64,000 nucleotides of DNA from Thermanaerothrix daxensis (GCF_001306145.1 NZ_LGKO01000005.1:620001-684000), one strand, 5' to 3'; positions 33,227 through 43,167 are shown, counted from the stretch's first letter. The notes: generated from the sequence alone by a model not told the origin. Numbers and translations: made by a program.

Positions 33227-33271
33227 TTGACAAAAATATGTACCGGTTATATATTTTCGGGAAAATATGTA
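33227..33271 (+). promoter_or_regulatory. PadR promoter with overlapping repeat operator
   Basis: TTGACA (33227-33232), a 17-bp spacer and TATATT (33250-33255) make a near-consensus promoter. AAAATATGTA occurs at 33233-33242 and again at 33262-33271 (29-bp spacing), and a perfect inverted repeat ATATTTTC / GAAAATAT (33251-33258, 33261-33268) overlaps the -10. Repeats placed over the promoter of a PadR gene are typical of autorepression. Confidence 0.7.
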
Positions 33272-33289
33272 ACGGGTGAGTGTTTTGCT

Positions 33290-33877
33290 ATGTCTGTTCG
33301 CAATGCTATCCTGGGACTGCTAAGCCAGCGTAATCGCTACGGCTATGAATTATTGCAGGCCTTTCAGGCAATGGCAGGGGGGCGTGAGACTTGGGATCTC
33401 AAACCAGCCCAAATCTACACGACTCTATTGCGATTGAAGGAAAGCGGGTTGATTGCGGAAGATGAGACCTGTTCATCGGAACTTCCCGAAAAGCGTCGTT
33501 ATGCCATTACCGCCGCCGGGCGTGAGGAGTTAAAGCGTTGGTTTGAAACTCCGGTGCGGGTTGAGCCTCAGCGGGATGAGTTCTTTCTAAAACTCATGTT
33601 AGCCCTGGCCACGGGCCAGGCTGATCCGCGCCGCCTGATTTATATTCAGCGTGCCAGTTTATTCCAGGAACTGCACCGCCTTTCCACTCTACGCATGGAA
33701 TTGGACCCTTCCACTTCACTAGCACATATCCTTTTACTAGATCAGGCGGTAATGCACCTGGAAGCCGATTTGCGCTGGTTGGACATGATTGAAGCCCGGT
33801 TGGAAGAGGTACGTAAGCAACCCATCCCTGAGCCGGAGCATCGCCCACGCGGCAGGCCTCAAAAGATCGCAAAATGA
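33290..33877 (+). CDS. PadR-family transcriptional regulator
   Basis: A 195-residue regulator. The N-terminal winged helix is NAILGLLSQRNRYGYELLQAFQA, then DLKPAQIYTTLLRLKESGLI and KRRYAITAAGREEL, the PadR hallmarks. A C-terminal helical domain (about residues 95-165) would mediate dimerisation and ligand sensing. The start is ATG-33290 behind the promoter described at 33227; an upstream frame is inside that promoter. It sits 21 bp before an ABC exporter operon, a common arrangement in which PadR represses an export pump until an inducer binds. Confidence 0.88.
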   Translation: MSVRNAILGLLSQRNRYGYELLQAFQAMAGGRETWDLKPAQIYTTLLRLKESGLIAEDETCSSELPEKRRYAITAAGREELKRWFETPVRVEPQRDEFFLKLMLALATGQADPRRLIYIQRASLFQELHRLSTLRMELDPSTSLAHILLLDQAVMHLEADLRWLDMIEARLEEVRKQPIPEPEHRPRGRPQKIAK

Positions 33878-33898
33878 AAAAGAAGGAGGAATCTCAAC

Positions 33899-34645
33899 AT
33901 GCAACCCATTGTCTCCACCCAAGACCTTACAAAAGTTTATGGGCATGGTGCCACTGCCGTCCATGCTCTGCGAGGCATTAATCTGGCCATTCAGCCCGGT
34001 GAATTTGTGGCCGTAATGGGACCCAGTGGGTGTGGGAAGTCCACCCTGCTACATCTCATCGGCGGTTTGGATCGCCCAACCTCCGGCAAGGTGATGATTG
34101 AGGGGGAGGATCTCACTCGATTGAACGATGATCAGGTGACCGCACTGCGGCGGCGTAAAATGGGCTTCGTCTTTCAGTTTTTTAACCTGATCCCGGTTCT
34201 CAATGCTTTGGAGAATGCAGCCTTACCGATGATTCTGGATGGAATGCGACCGAATGAGGCCTACCAGCGGGCACGTGAATGGTTGGAACGTGTTGGGTTG
34301 GGCCCCAGGCTGACCCACCGCCCTTCGGAACTCTCGGGGGGTGAGCAGCAGCGTGTGGCCATCGCGCGTGCTCTGGCCAGCGAGCCGTCTATTATCCTGG
34401 CCGACGAACCTACGGGCAACCTGGATTCTCGGGCCTCGGAAGAAATTGCCATGTTGCTGCGCCAGATTTCTTCCGAGTGGGGGCGCACAATTCTTCTGGT
34501 CACCCATGATCCTCGCATTGCGGCCTACGCAGATCGAATTGTGTTTTTGAAGGATGGTCAGATTGTGGATGAGACGATCATGGAAAGCCGTAATGGAGAC
34601 GAGGTTAGTGCGGTCGTGGGAAAAATGAAGGAAATTGGTGACTGA
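33899..34645 (+). CDS. ABC exporter ATPase (MacB/LolD-like)
   Basis: A 248-residue single-domain ATPase. Walker A is GPSGCGKSTLLHLIGGLDRPTSG, the Q-loop is GFVFQFFNLIPVLNALEN, the signature is LSGGEQQRVAIARAL, Walker B is SIILADEPTGNLDSR and the H-loop His is in LLVTHDPRIAAYADR. These are features of the MacB/LolD/FtsE-type mechanotransmission family that pairs with FtsX-like permeases. The ATG at 33899 follows AAGGAGGAA. The permease gene begins 22 bp after its stop. Confidence 0.92.
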   Translation: MQPIVSTQDLTKVYGHGATAVHALRGINLAIQPGEFVAVMGPSGCGKSTLLHLIGGLDRPTSGKVMIEGEDLTRLNDDQVTALRRRKMGFVFQFFNLIPVLNALENAALPMILDGMRPNEAYQRAREWLERVGLGPRLTHRPSELSGGEQQRVAIARALASEPSIILADEPTGNLDSRASEEIAMLLRQISSEWGRTILLVTHDPRIAAYADRIVFLKDGQIVDETIMESRNGDEVSAVVGKMKEIGD

Positions 34646-34667
34646 TTGCGGCGAAAAGGAGTGCGGC

Positions 34668-37223
34668 ATGAACCTGTACATAAAGTTAGCACTTCGCTAT
34701 CTCAGCGGACGAAAATTGCGCACTGCGTTGACAACCCTGGCCATTCTGTTTGGCGTGCTGGTCATTTTTGGCATGAATACGTTCATGCCAACATTTGTCC
34801 AGGCGTTTCAGACCCAGATGATGGCAGTTGCCGGGCAAATTGACGTTACCATTACCCATAAAACAGGCGAAGCATTTGATCCCGGCGTGCTGGAGAAAGT
34901 GCGCCAGGTGGAAGGGGTTAAAGTTGCGACCGGATCACTGGAACGGCTGATCAATCTTCCGGCGGATTATTTCGATCATGCCCCCAATCTCCCCGACCGT
35001 GTTAATGCGGTATTGCTTAAAGGGATTGATCCAGACCTTGCTCGGCAGATGATTGTTTTCAATGTGGTCGAGGGACGCTTTCTACAACCCGATGACCCGA
35101 GCGCGGCGGTGATTACCCGTTCTCTTGCCCGTGAGGTAGGGGTTGGGGTGGGAGATACCCTATCGTTGCCCACGGCCATAGGGATCGCAGATCTAAAAAT
35201 CGTGGGGCTTTTGCCCGAACGGGCGTTGCCCGGAAATGAAGAAGTGCTGGTAACCCTTGCCGAGGCCCAGCGCTTGCTCAACATGCCGGGGAAGATCAAC
35301 CTCATTGACATCAACCTGGATACGTTAGAGGAGGCGCGACGAGCGGAGATTCAGCAACGTATCCTCACAGCAGTGGGAGATGCCTATAAGATAGGTGCGC
35401 TGGAGAGCGGTTCGGAGATTTTGACCAATATCCGCAACGCTCAGATGATTTTCAATTTGATGGGGTTTCTGGCGCTTTTGATGGGGGGGTTCATCATTTT
35501 CAATACCTTTCGCACCATTGTGGCGGAACGCCGCCGCGATATTGGGATGCTGCGGGCACTTGGTGCCAACCGTGCCACCATCCGGGGACTGATCCTGACC
35601 GAGGGATTGATTCAAGGGGTCGTAGGGACTGTGGCGGGCCTGGTATTTGGCTATCTGTTTGGCTGGTTACTGCTTCAGCTGATTGTGCCCGTTGGCCAGC
35701 AGTACCTCAATATCAAAGTCGGGCTGCCAGCTGTCTCGCCGTCTCTGGTATTGGTGTCGTCCATCATGGGAATTGGTGTGACGGTGCTGGCGGGCTTGCT
35801 GCCAGCGCAGTCTGCCGCGCGGGTGACCCCCCTGGAGGCTTTACGCCCTTCGGTAGGGCAGGTAAGTCTTAAGCGCCTGACTGGCTTTTCCTTCTGGAGT
35901 GGTGTGGTGCTGATGGTTTTAGGGGTGGCCATTCTTATCAGTGGTCAGGCAGCCTGGCTGGGGATCGGAGCCATCTTTTTCGTGGGCGCATTGATTTTGA
36001 TGGCGCCGGCATTGATCAATCCGATTGCGGTATTATTTGGTAATCTCCTGGCTCTTCTTTTTGCCCGTCAAGGCACGGCGCAACTAGCGGAAGGTAATCT
36101 CAGCCGCCAGCCCGGTCGTGCCACCGTGACCGCCTCTACCACCATGATCGCGATGGCCGTGGTAATTATGATGGCCAGTGTGCTCTCCTCGGTCACGCTG
36201 ACTTTCATCCATGTGCTGGAAAAGAGCCTGGGGAGTGACTTTTTGATTATGCCGCCGACTGTGGCTGTTTGGGGTTCGAACACGGGTGCGGCGCCCGAAT
36301 TGGCGCAAAAATTGCGTGAAATCCCGGGTGTGGAACTGGTAAGCACTCTGCGCTTTGCAGGGAGTCAGATGAACGGCGTTGCGGTTGGTTTGCTGGGGGT
36401 GGACCCACGGGCCTACCGGCAGTTGGATGCCCTTTCCTTCAGCGCAGGGGATCCAGAGAGCGCCTACCGGGCCCTGGAGAACGAACGCGCTATTATCATC
36501 AATGGGGTCTTAGCGGCGGCGGCTGGTATTCACCTGGGGGATGAAATCACGCTGTTGACCCCTACGGGTCAGCAGGTCTATCGCGTGGTCGGCATTGCCA
36601 CGGATTATTTGAACGCCAAGACGACCACTGGTTACATCTCCCAGCAGAATCTGGCCGTAGATTTTGGTCGTAATGAGGATGTCTTTTATCAGGTCAATCT
36701 CAAATCAGGGGCCGATCAAGCCGCGGTGGAAGCCGCCATTACGCAGTTGCTTAAATCCTATCCCCAGTTTAAGTTATTTAGTGGCAAGCGATATGTGGAA
36801 GAGAACAAGCGCTTGCTTGATGTCGTGCTTCTCAGCATGTATGCCATGGCCGCCTTCCTGGCCATTCCTTCATTGATTGCAATGGTGAATACATTGGCCA
36901 TTGGGGTAATCGAGCGCACCCGCGAGATCGGCATGTTACGTGCGGTAGGAGCAACTCGACGGCAAATCCGCACTGTCATCCTCTCGGAGGCCCTGATTCT
37001 TTCTGCCATTGGCACGTCATTTGGTATCCTGGCGGGTCTGTATATGGGGTATATGGCAGTAAAAGCCTTTGAGGGGATGGGTTTCCCCATGATGTACCTG
37101 TTCCCCGCTTCGGGCATCCTGGCGGCTATTGCTATTGGGATCCTGTTTGGTGCGCTGGCAGCGACAGTACCGGCACGTCAGGCAGCACGGCTCAACGTGG
37201 TGGAAGCTCTGCGATACGAATAG
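34668..37223 (+). CDS. FtsX-like/MacB-type ABC permease, duplicated form
   Basis: An 851-residue membrane protein with two FtsX cores. There is a first helix after KLRTALTTLAILFGVLVIF, a large extracytoplasmic MacB-PCD-like domain (about residues 40-245), three helices with the motif ERRRDIGMLRALGANRATIRGLIL, a middle helical pair, a second extracytoplasmic domain (about 520-700), and three C-terminal helices with ERTREIGMLRAVGATRRQIRTVILSEA. This 10-TM architecture is that of mechanotransmission ABC exporters for peptides or lipoproteins. The start was set at ATG-34668 (AAAGGAG 8 bp upstream). The substrate is unknown. A terminator follows. Confidence 0.88.
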   Translation: MNLYIKLALRYLSGRKLRTALTTLAILFGVLVIFGMNTFMPTFVQAFQTQMMAVAGQIDVTITHKTGEAFDPGVLEKVRQVEGVKVATGSLERLINLPADYFDHAPNLPDRVNAVLLKGIDPDLARQMIVFNVVEGRFLQPDDPSAAVITRSLAREVGVGVGDTLSLPTAIGIADLKIVGLLPERALPGNEEVLVTLAEAQRLLNMPGKINLIDINLDTLEEARRAEIQQRILTAVGDAYKIGALESGSEILTNIRNAQMIFNLMGFLALLMGGFIIFNTFRTIVAERRRDIGMLRALGANRATIRGLILTEGLIQGVVGTVAGLVFGYLFGWLLLQLIVPVGQQYLNIKVGLPAVSPSLVLVSSIMGIGVTVLAGLLPAQSAARVTPLEALRPSVGQVSLKRLTGFSFWSGVVLMVLGVAILISGQAAWLGIGAIFFVGALILMAPALINPIAVLFGNLLALLFARQGTAQLAEGNLSRQPGRATVTASTTMIAMAVVIMMASVLSSVTLTFIHVLEKSLGSDFLIMPPTVAVWGSNTGAAPELAQKLREIPGVELVSTLRFAGSQMNGVAVGLLGVDPRAYRQLDALSFSAGDPESAYRALENERAIIINGVLAAAAGIHLGDEITLLTPTGQQVYRVVGIATDYLNAKTTTGYISQQNLAVDFGRNEDVFYQVNLKSGADQAAVEAAITQLLKSYPQFKLFSGKRYVEENKRLLDVVLLSMYAMAAFLAIPSLIAMVNTLAIGVIERTREIGMLRAVGATRRQIRTVILSEALILSAIGTSFGILAGLYMGYMAVKAFEGMGFPMMYLFPASGILAAIAIGILFGALAATVPARQAARLNVVEALRYE

Positions 37224-37250
37224 AAGAGGAAGTCAGAAGAGCATGTTCCG

Positions 37251-37288
37251 GCCGGTTGGGGTTAAGAAACCCTAACCGGCTTAATTTT
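37251..37288 (+). terminator. Intrinsic terminator between ABC exporter and hypE
   Basis: Arms GCCGGTTGGGGTT (37251-37263) and AACCCTAACCGGC (37268-37280) pair over 13 bp with one wobble around AAGA, followed by TTAATTTT on the plus strand. It ends the PadR/ABC unit; the minus-strand hyp operon ends 27 bp further right. Confidence 0.8.
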
Positions 37289-37314
37289 GGGCGAGGGGCT
37301 AAACGTTGCCCAAA

Positions 37315-38400
37315 TCAGCAGATTCGCGGAAGCATTTCCCCGCTCAGGATCTCGAGAATGCGGTGAGTGCCCAACATCGTGCGCAAGATCACGCGCCCGG
37401 CGGGTTGGCTCTCTACGTACCCAATGCGCACGGCTTCAGCACCGTAAGGAGCACGGTGCATGGCCGCCAGCGCGGCGTCGGCTTCTTCAGGGGGGACGAT
37501 GGCGATAACTTTCCCTTCATTAGCAATGTAGAGAGGATCCAGGCCTAGCATCTCGCAGGCTGCACGAACTGCTGGCCGGATTGGGATGGCCGTTTCCTCG
37601 ATTCGAATGGCTACCTGGCTTTGCTGGGCGATTTCATTCAGCGTTGTGGCCAATCCTCCTCGGGTGGGATCGCGGAGCACGTGGGTATGAGGAGCGCTCT
37701 GTAGCAAGGCCTGGATAAGGTGATTAAGCGGGGCAACGTCGGATTGAATCTCCGTCTCAAAGCCCAATTCGCCGCGCGCACTGAGCACGGCGATCCCATG
37801 ATCGCCAATGGGTCCGGAAAGCAACACGACATCGCCGGGTTGAGCGCATGCACCTCCGAGGGGGGGCCTATCGGGTGGGATCCAACCGATGCCGGTTGTG
37901 GTGATGAACATGCCGTCCCCCTTTCCCTTTTCAACCACTTTGGTATCCCCGGCCACCAGAACCACCCCGGCCTCCTCAGCCGCGATTCGCATGGAGCGCA
38001 CAATACGTTCCAGGCTTTCCAGACTTAGACCTTCCTCCAGGATGAATCCGGCAGTGAGGTAGAGCGGGATGGCGCCGCTCATACTGACATCGTTGACGGT
38101 GCCGCATACTGCCAGGCGCCCGATATCCCCACCCGGAAAGAAAAGGGGAGAAATGACGTGTGAGTCTGTAGAAACGGCTAAATGGCCAATATCGGGTTTT
38201 CCCAGTGATAAGGGCAGATGCGCAAAGTCATTGCCAGCATTCAGATAAGGGTTGCCCAGGTGGGCCTGGAAGATGGTGCGGATCAGATCGTGCGTCATGC
38301 GTCCTCCGCTTCCATGACCCAGCACGATGCGTTCGGCATGGGTAAGGGGAAGCGGGCACTGGGGGCCTTCAAAGGCGGGCAGGTTAGTTAAGTTGGTCAT
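37315..38400 (-). CDS. hypE: [NiFe]-hydrogenase maturation protein HypE
   Basis: A 361-residue PurM-fold enzyme that dehydrates the carbamoyl group on its C-terminal Cys to a nitrile, the source of the cyanide ligands of the NiFe site. The protein has LGHGSGGRMTHDLI near the start, GDTKVVEKGKGDGMFITTTGIG in the middle, and ends in MLPRIC, with the essential terminal Cys present. The start was placed at ATG 38400-38398, where the conserved sequence begins. It is the last gene of the hyp run, 30 bp after hypD. Confidence 0.95.
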   Translation of the reverse strand: MTNLTNLPAFEGPQCPLPLTHAERIVLGHGSGGRMTHDLIRTIFQAHLGNPYLNAGNDFAHLPLSLGKPDIGHLAVSTDSHVISPLFFPGGDIGRLAVCGTVNDVSMSGAIPLYLTAGFILEEGLSLESLERIVRSMRIAAEEAGVVLVAGDTKVVEKGKGDGMFITTTGIGWIPPDRPPLGGACAQPGDVVLLSGPIGDHGIAVLSARGELGFETEIQSDVAPLNHLIQALLQSAPHTHVLRDPTRGGLATTLNEIAQQSQVAIRIEETAIPIRPAVRAACEMLGLDPLYIANEGKVIAIVPPEEADAALAAMHRAPYGAEAVRIGYVESQPAGRVILRTMLGTHRILEILSGEMLPRIC

Positions 38401-38430
38401 GCATATCCTCTCTGAATCAGGCACCTGCTT

Positions 38431-39522
38431 TTACGGATGGCTGCGTCCGTAGCGGTAGTAGGCCGCACAGGCACCCTCGGCTGAAACCATGGGGGCGCCC
38501 AGCGGGGCCTGGGGGGTACACTGGGTGCCGAAAGCCGGACATTCATGGGGCTTTTTAATGCCCTGCAAAATCTGACCGGCAATGCATAAGGGCGATTCCT
38601 GGGCATGAATGGTGCCCACGTCGAAGCGTTTTTCCGCATCGAAATCAGCCCATTCCGGGCGCAATCCCCATCCGCTCATGGGAATAAGGCCGATACCGCG
38701 CCAGTTTCGATCACAAGGTTCGAAGACCTGATCAATGATTTTTTGGGCGGCACGATTGCCCTCGCGGGTTACGGCACGGGAGTAAGCATTTTCAACCCCC
38801 ACGTGTCCTTCTTCCAACTGACGCAATGTCATCAGAATTCCCTGCATTAGATCCACAGGTTCAAAGCCAGTGACCGTCATGGGCACTTGGTACTTTGCAG
38901 CGATGGGCTCATACTCCCAATAGCCCATAACTGTGCAAACATGGCCTGCCAACAAGAAGCCTTGTACCCGGTTGGTGGGGGTACTTAGTATGGCGTGCAT
39001 GGCTGGCGGCACGCGCACCTGAGAAACCAAAAGAGAATAGTTCTTTAACCCGAGCGCCTGGGCTTGAAGCAGGCTCATGGCATTTGGGGGGGCAGTGGTT
39101 TCAAAGCCAATAGCAAAGAAAACCACCTCCTTGTCTGGATTTTCCCGGGCAATCCGAACAGCGTCCAGAGGGGAATACACTACTTGAACCCGTCCACCCG
39201 TGGCTCGAACTGCGAAGAGGTCACGTTGAGAACCGGGTACGCGCAGCATATCTCCATAGGAGCACAGGATGGTATTGGGACGGGAAGCAATGGCGATTGC
39301 CTTATCAATCAATTCCAGAGGGGTGACACACACTGGACAACCTGGCCCATGCACAAGTTCGATCTCAGGGGGCAGCAACTGATCCAGGCCATATTGCAAA
39401 ATGGCGTGCGTTTGTCCACCGCAAATCTCCATCAGCACCCATGGCCGGGTGACGCGGTGCCGAATTTCTTCTGCAAGCCGATGTACCAATTCAGCGTTGC
39501 GGAATTCTTGCCACAATTGCAT
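38431..39522 (-). CDS. hypD: [NiFe]-hydrogenase maturation protein HypD
   Basis: A 363-residue iron-sulfur protein that, with HypC, assembles the Fe(CN)2CO group. The conserved stretches are [25 protein letters not shown] (thiol redox pair), [18 protein letters not shown] and the C-terminal cluster region [23 protein letters not shown]. All expected Cys positions are visible. It follows hypC by 18 bp. Confidence 0.95.
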   Translation of the reverse strand: MQLWQEFRNAELVHRLAEEIRHRVTRPWVLMEICGGQTHAILQYGLDQLLPPEIELVHGPGCPVCVTPLELIDKAIAIASRPNTILCSYGDMLRVPGSQRDLFAVRATGGRVQVVYSPLDAVRIARENPDKEVVFFAIGFETTAPPNAMSLLQAQALGLKNYSLLVSQVRVPPAMHAILSTPTNRVQGFLLAGHVCTVMGYWEYEPIAAKYQVPMTVTGFEPVDLMQGILMTLRQLEEGHVGVENAYSRAVTREGNRAAQKIIDQVFEPCDRNWRGIGLIPMSGWGLRPEWADFDAEKRFDVGTIHAQESPLCIAGQILQGIKKPHECPAFGTQCTPQAPLGAPMVSAEGACAAYYRYGRSHP

Positions 39523-39540
39523 GGCAGGCTCCTGAGCAAA

Positions 39541-39786
39541 TCACACTGCGCTATTCTCGTCCAGAGCACCCATCTCACGCAGTAATTGCAGGGTCTCCAG
39601 AGCCTCGGCCTCACTCAGCCGGTTCAAAGCAAAGCCGGCATGGACGATGATGTAATCACCTTCTTCGACCTCTGGTAGTGTTTCAATGCAGGCTTCACGG
39701 TAAACCCCGCCAAAGTCCACCTTTGCCATTCGCAAGCCGGCTTGCTGATAAATGGTCACGATCTTGCCGGGAACACCCAAGCACAT
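39541..39786 (-). CDS. hypC: [NiFe]-hydrogenase maturation chaperone HypC
   Basis: An 81-residue OB-fold chaperone starting MCLGVPGKIV; the Cys after the initiator Met, needed for iron-complex transfer to the hydrogenase large subunit, is present. VDFGGVYREACIETLPEVEEGDYIIVHAGFAL completes the family profile. It lies 25 bp after hypF and 18 bp before hypD. Confidence 0.95.
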   Translation of the reverse strand: MCLGVPGKIVTIYQQAGLRMAKVDFGGVYREACIETLPEVEEGDYIIVHAGFALNRLSEAEALETLQLLREMGALDENSAV

Positions 39787-39811
39787 AATTATCCTCCATC
39801 AATAAATAGAG

Positions 39812-42124
39812 CTAAAACCCAGTTGAGTGTGGATTAACTTTGATCCACGAGGCTCCAATCATTGCCTGACCCAGCGCCAGCCCGCCATCATTGGGGGGGA
39901 CCTGGAGGTGAATGAAAACCTGAAATCCTTTTTGTTCCAGAGCGCGCATGGTGTGTCGCAGTAAGACTTGATTCTGCCACACTCCGCCGCTGAGCACAAC
40001 CCGGTTAAGCCCTTTGGCCTGACGGATCTGTTCGGCTACATCCACACACAGATTGACAATACTATTATGAAAACGAGCAGCTATGCGAGGAGACGGAGTG
40101 CCCCGCCGTAAATCATCCAGAATGGCTTCCCAAAAGGGGCGGAGCAGGATGGTGGGTGGTTCAACAGGCAAGGGGTAGACCCCTTTTTCATCTTCATCAA
40201 CCAGGCTTTCTAGTTCCATGGCGGCTTGCGCCTCATAATTGGCTTCGGCACGGATGCCAATGAGGGCGGCGACGGCATCGAACAGACGCCCCATGCTTGA
40301 GGTTAGGGGAGAATTGATTTTCCTTTCCAACATGCTGCGGAGCAGAGTGCGCTCCTCAGGGCAAAGAGCTTTCACTGGGGGCAGATCCTCATCCCAGGGC
40401 AGTTTGCATGCCCAGAGGTGTGCGAGGGCCATGCGCGCCACCTGATGCACAGCCCGATCGCCCCCAGGCAGGGGCACAGGCGTGAGATGGGCATAGCGAT
40501 GATACCCTCCGTAGGTGCCAATCAGAACCTCGCCTCCCCAGATGCTGCCGTCGGTTCCGTAACCAGTGCCATCAAAAATCAGCCCGATTACTGGTTCGGG
40601 ATCTTTGATGCCGTTATCTGCCAGGCAGGCGGCCAGGTGAGCGTGGTGGTGCTGCACCAGGAGAAGGGGGATGTTCTCCGCGCGAGCCCGTTCCTGAGCA
40701 TAGTGGGTGGCGAGGTAGTCGGGATGCAAATCCGCCACTATCCATTCTGGTCGGGTGCGGAAAAGCCTCTCGTAATGCTGGATGCCCTCCTCAAAGGCTT
40801 GAAAGGTTTCGTAGTTTTGCAAATCGCCAATGTGGTGGCTTAGAAAGGCATAGGTTCCGCGTGTCAGGCAGAAGGTGTTTTTCAGTTCGCCGCCAGTGGC
40901 CAGGATGGGAGGCACTTCCTGAGGCAACCGGATGGGGTCCGGGGCATAACCCCGCGCGCGGCGCAGCGGATAAGGGCGGTGGTTGAAGGACCGTATTACT
41001 GAGTCGTCCACCCGGGTGTGGATGGGACGATTATGGATCAGAAAGCCATCTGCCAGGCGTGAAAGGCGCTCTAAAGCCTCTTTATCCCGATAGGCAATTG
41101 GCTCTTCGCTCAAATTTCCACTGGTCATTACCAAGGCTTCGGGGAAGCCAGGTGCGGGTTCCAAGAGCAGAAGGTGTAGGGGTGTGTAGGGAAGCATGAA
41201 GCCCAGGGTGCGTTGTCCCGGTGCCACTTCACTGGCTATGAGGGAGGTCGGTATGCGTTCCAGCAGTACGATGGGGTGCTGGGGGGCGGTCAGCAGGTTT
41301 TGTTCGGATTCGCTTACCCTGGCATGGCGGGCGATGATTGAAAGGTCAAAGGCCATTAAGGCAAAGGGCTTGTCACTCCTTTGTTTCCGGCGACGCAATT
41401 CGCGCACACTCTCCGGACGAGTGGCGTCGCAAGCCAGGTGGTACCCCCCCAGCCCCTTGATAGCTAGAATGCGCCCTTCAGCCAGCCAGGTTCGTGCCAG
41501 TTGAAGGGCTGCTTCTCGCTCTGCAACTACCTTGCCCTCAGGGGTGAGGAATTGGAGGTGCGGGCCGCATTCCGGACAGGCAATGGGTTGGGCGTGGAAG
41601 CGCCGGTTGGTGGGGTCGTGGTATTCGGCAGAACAGGCCGGGCAGAGGGGAAATTCGGCCATGGTGGTGTTGGGCCGGTCATAGGGAATGGTGCGGATGA
41701 TTGTGAAGCGAGGGCCACAGTTCGTACAGTTGATAAAAGGGTACCGGTAGCGCCGATTTTTAGGATCGAATAACTCTTGTCGGCATTCTGGGCAGATGGC
41801 CACATCCGGGGAGACGGGGAGGAATTCTTCCGCGTTTGCCTGGCTTTCAATGATTTGGAAACTCGTCCAGTGATTAGTAGAACTGGGAAATACCTCAAAC
41901 GAATCGATCCGGGCCAGGGGAGGTGCTTGGGTTTGCAAATCAGCAACGAAAGATTGCAGAGCCCGCGGATCACCGCAAACTTCGATTTCTACGCCGGCCG
42001 CGGTATTGCGTACCCACCCGTTAAGATGATGGCGGGTGGCCAGAGTGTAAACGAATGGGCGAAACCCTACCCCTTGAACAATGCCGCGGATGCGTATATA
42101 CAGTCCTTGGGACGAAGGTTTCAT
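39812..42124 (-). CDS. hypF: Carbamoyltransferase HypF
   Basis: A 770-residue multidomain protein that makes the carbamoyl group for HypE. Domains in order are acylphosphatase (IRGIVQGVGFRPFVYTLA, residues about 8-95), two zinc-finger-like Cys pairs (CPECRQELFDP, INCTNCGPRF, CPACSAEYHD, ACPECGPH), the YrdC-like nucleotide domain (about 200-385), and the Kae1-like carbamoyltransferase with VQHHHAHLAACLADNG and LIFDGTGYGTDG. Length is normal. Its start overlaps the hypB stop by 4 bp. Confidence 0.95.
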   Translation of the reverse strand: MKPSSQGLYIRIRGIVQGVGFRPFVYTLATRHHLNGWVRNTAAGVEIEVCGDPRALQSFVADLQTQAPPLARIDSFEVFPSSTNHWTSFQIIESQANAEEFLPVSPDVAICPECRQELFDPKNRRYRYPFINCTNCGPRFTIIRTIPYDRPNTTMAEFPLCPACSAEYHDPTNRRFHAQPIACPECGPHLQFLTPEGKVVAEREAALQLARTWLAEGRILAIKGLGGYHLACDATRPESVRELRRRKQRSDKPFALMAFDLSIIARHARVSESEQNLLTAPQHPIVLLERIPTSLIASEVAPGQRTLGFMLPYTPLHLLLLEPAPGFPEALVMTSGNLSEEPIAYRDKEALERLSRLADGFLIHNRPIHTRVDDSVIRSFNHRPYPLRRARGYAPDPIRLPQEVPPILATGGELKNTFCLTRGTYAFLSHHIGDLQNYETFQAFEEGIQHYERLFRTRPEWIVADLHPDYLATHYAQERARAENIPLLLVQHHHAHLAACLADNGIKDPEPVIGLIFDGTGYGTDGSIWGGEVLIGTYGGYHRYAHLTPVPLPGGDRAVHQVARMALAHLWACKLPWDEDLPPVKALCPEERTLLRSMLERKINSPLTSSMGRLFDAVAALIGIRAEANYEAQAAMELESLVDEDEKGVYPLPVEPPTILLRPFWEAILDDLRRGTPSPRIAARFHNSIVNLCVDVAEQIRQAKGLNRVVLSGGVWQNQVLLRHTMRALEQKGFQVFIHLQVPPNDGGLALGQAMIGASWIKVNPHSTGF

Positions 42125-42798
42125 TGCCGTCTAGTGTTGATCTCAGCGCGCAACCATTCTAGCCAGGGTTCTAAGCCTTCCCCTGTTTTGCAGGAGAGGG
42201 GAAAGGTCAGCAAACCGGGATTGAGCAGTTCTACGCCTTGGCGGAAATACGCCATGTTGAAATCAATATAGGGCAATAGATCAATCTTGTTAATGATTAA
42301 CACATCCACTCCCCGGTACATGTTGGGGTACTTATACGGCTTATCATCTCCTTCTGGGATGCTGGCGATCAGGATATTCCGATGTGTACCTAATTTGAAG
42401 GTGGCTGGACAGATTAAGTTGCCAACATTTTCGACGATGATGAGATCCAGGTCTTTTAAGGTCAGTTGAGCCAATCCGCTGCGGAGCATGACTGCATCCA
42501 GGTGGCAATCACCGCCCGTGTTAATCTGCACAGCCGGGATACCTAATGCGCTGACTTTATCTGCGTCAATAGTGACTGGCGCTGTGTCGCCCTCGATCAC
42601 AGCCATTCGTACCTCAGAAGCCAGGGCTTGCAGAGTGCGCAAAATCAGGCTGGTTTTTCCGGCGCCTGGCGAGGCCATGACATTAAGCGCAAGCACTCTG
42701 GCTTCATCAAGCAGGCGACGGTTAAATTCAGCCACCTGGTCATTAGCATCCAGGATTTTTTCGACCACCGGAATTTTAGTTGTGTTGGTCATGGTCAT
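42121..42798 (-). CDS. hypB: Nickel-insertion GTPase HypB
   Basis: A 225-residue SIMIBI-class GTPase. The P-loop is VMASPGAGKTSLIL; also seen are VIEGDTAPVTIDADKVSALG, the metal-site Cys-His in TGGDCHLDA, IVENVGNLICPA, and the base-recognition IINKIDLLPY. There is no N-terminal His-rich nickel-storage tail, so it is the short form. It works with HypA to deliver Ni to the hydrogenase large subunit. Confidence 0.95.
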   Translation of the reverse strand: MTMTNTTKIPVVEKILDANDQVAEFNRRLLDEARVLALNVMASPGAGKTSLILRTLQALASEVRMAVIEGDTAPVTIDADKVSALGIPAVQINTGGDCHLDAVMLRSGLAQLTLKDLDLIIVENVGNLICPATFKLGTHRNILIASIPEGDDKPYKYPNMYRGVDVLIINKIDLLPYIDFNMAYFRQGVELLNPGLLTFPLSCKTGEGLEPWLEWLRAEINTRRQ

Positions 42799-42822
42799 CT
42801 CCTTAAACTGAAAAAGGCTGAA

Positions 42823-43167
42823 CTAACGCTCTATCTCGATGCTTTCCAGGTAGAACTCGTCTCCTGAGAGCAAGGTGAGATTCAGGCTGTTGCACTGCGG
42901 GCAAGGCTGGATTTCGCCGGTCACCTCGAATTCATGCTGACAGTCCTGGCAGCGCATGCGTGGCGTCAGGCGCTGAAAGTGTAGACGCGCCCCCTCACAA
43001 ATGGTGCCACCGCTGATCAGGTCCCAGTAGAACTGGACCGAGTCATCAACAATGCTGGAAAATTTGCCCAGAACAATGTGAATGTCGGTGACACGGCGGG
43101 CACCCGCTGCCTGGGCATGTTTGAGGGCAATGGAAAGAATGTTCTCGGTGATGGGTAACTCATGCAT
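42823..43167 (-). CDS. hypA: Nickel metallochaperone HypA
   Basis: A 114-residue protein starting MHELPIT, with the N-terminal Met-His nickel ligand present. The zinc site is formed by two CxxC pairs in MRCQDCQHEFEV and QPCPQCNS. It partners with HypB, encoded 24 bp downstream. The upstream neighbour is a cyclic-nucleotide-binding protein. Confidence 0.95.
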   Translation of the reverse strand: MHELPITENILSIALKHAQAAGARRVTDIHIVLGKFSSIVDDSVQFYWDLISGGTICEGARLHFQRLTPRMRCQDCQHEFEVTGEIQPCPQCNSLNLTLLSGDEFYLESIEIER

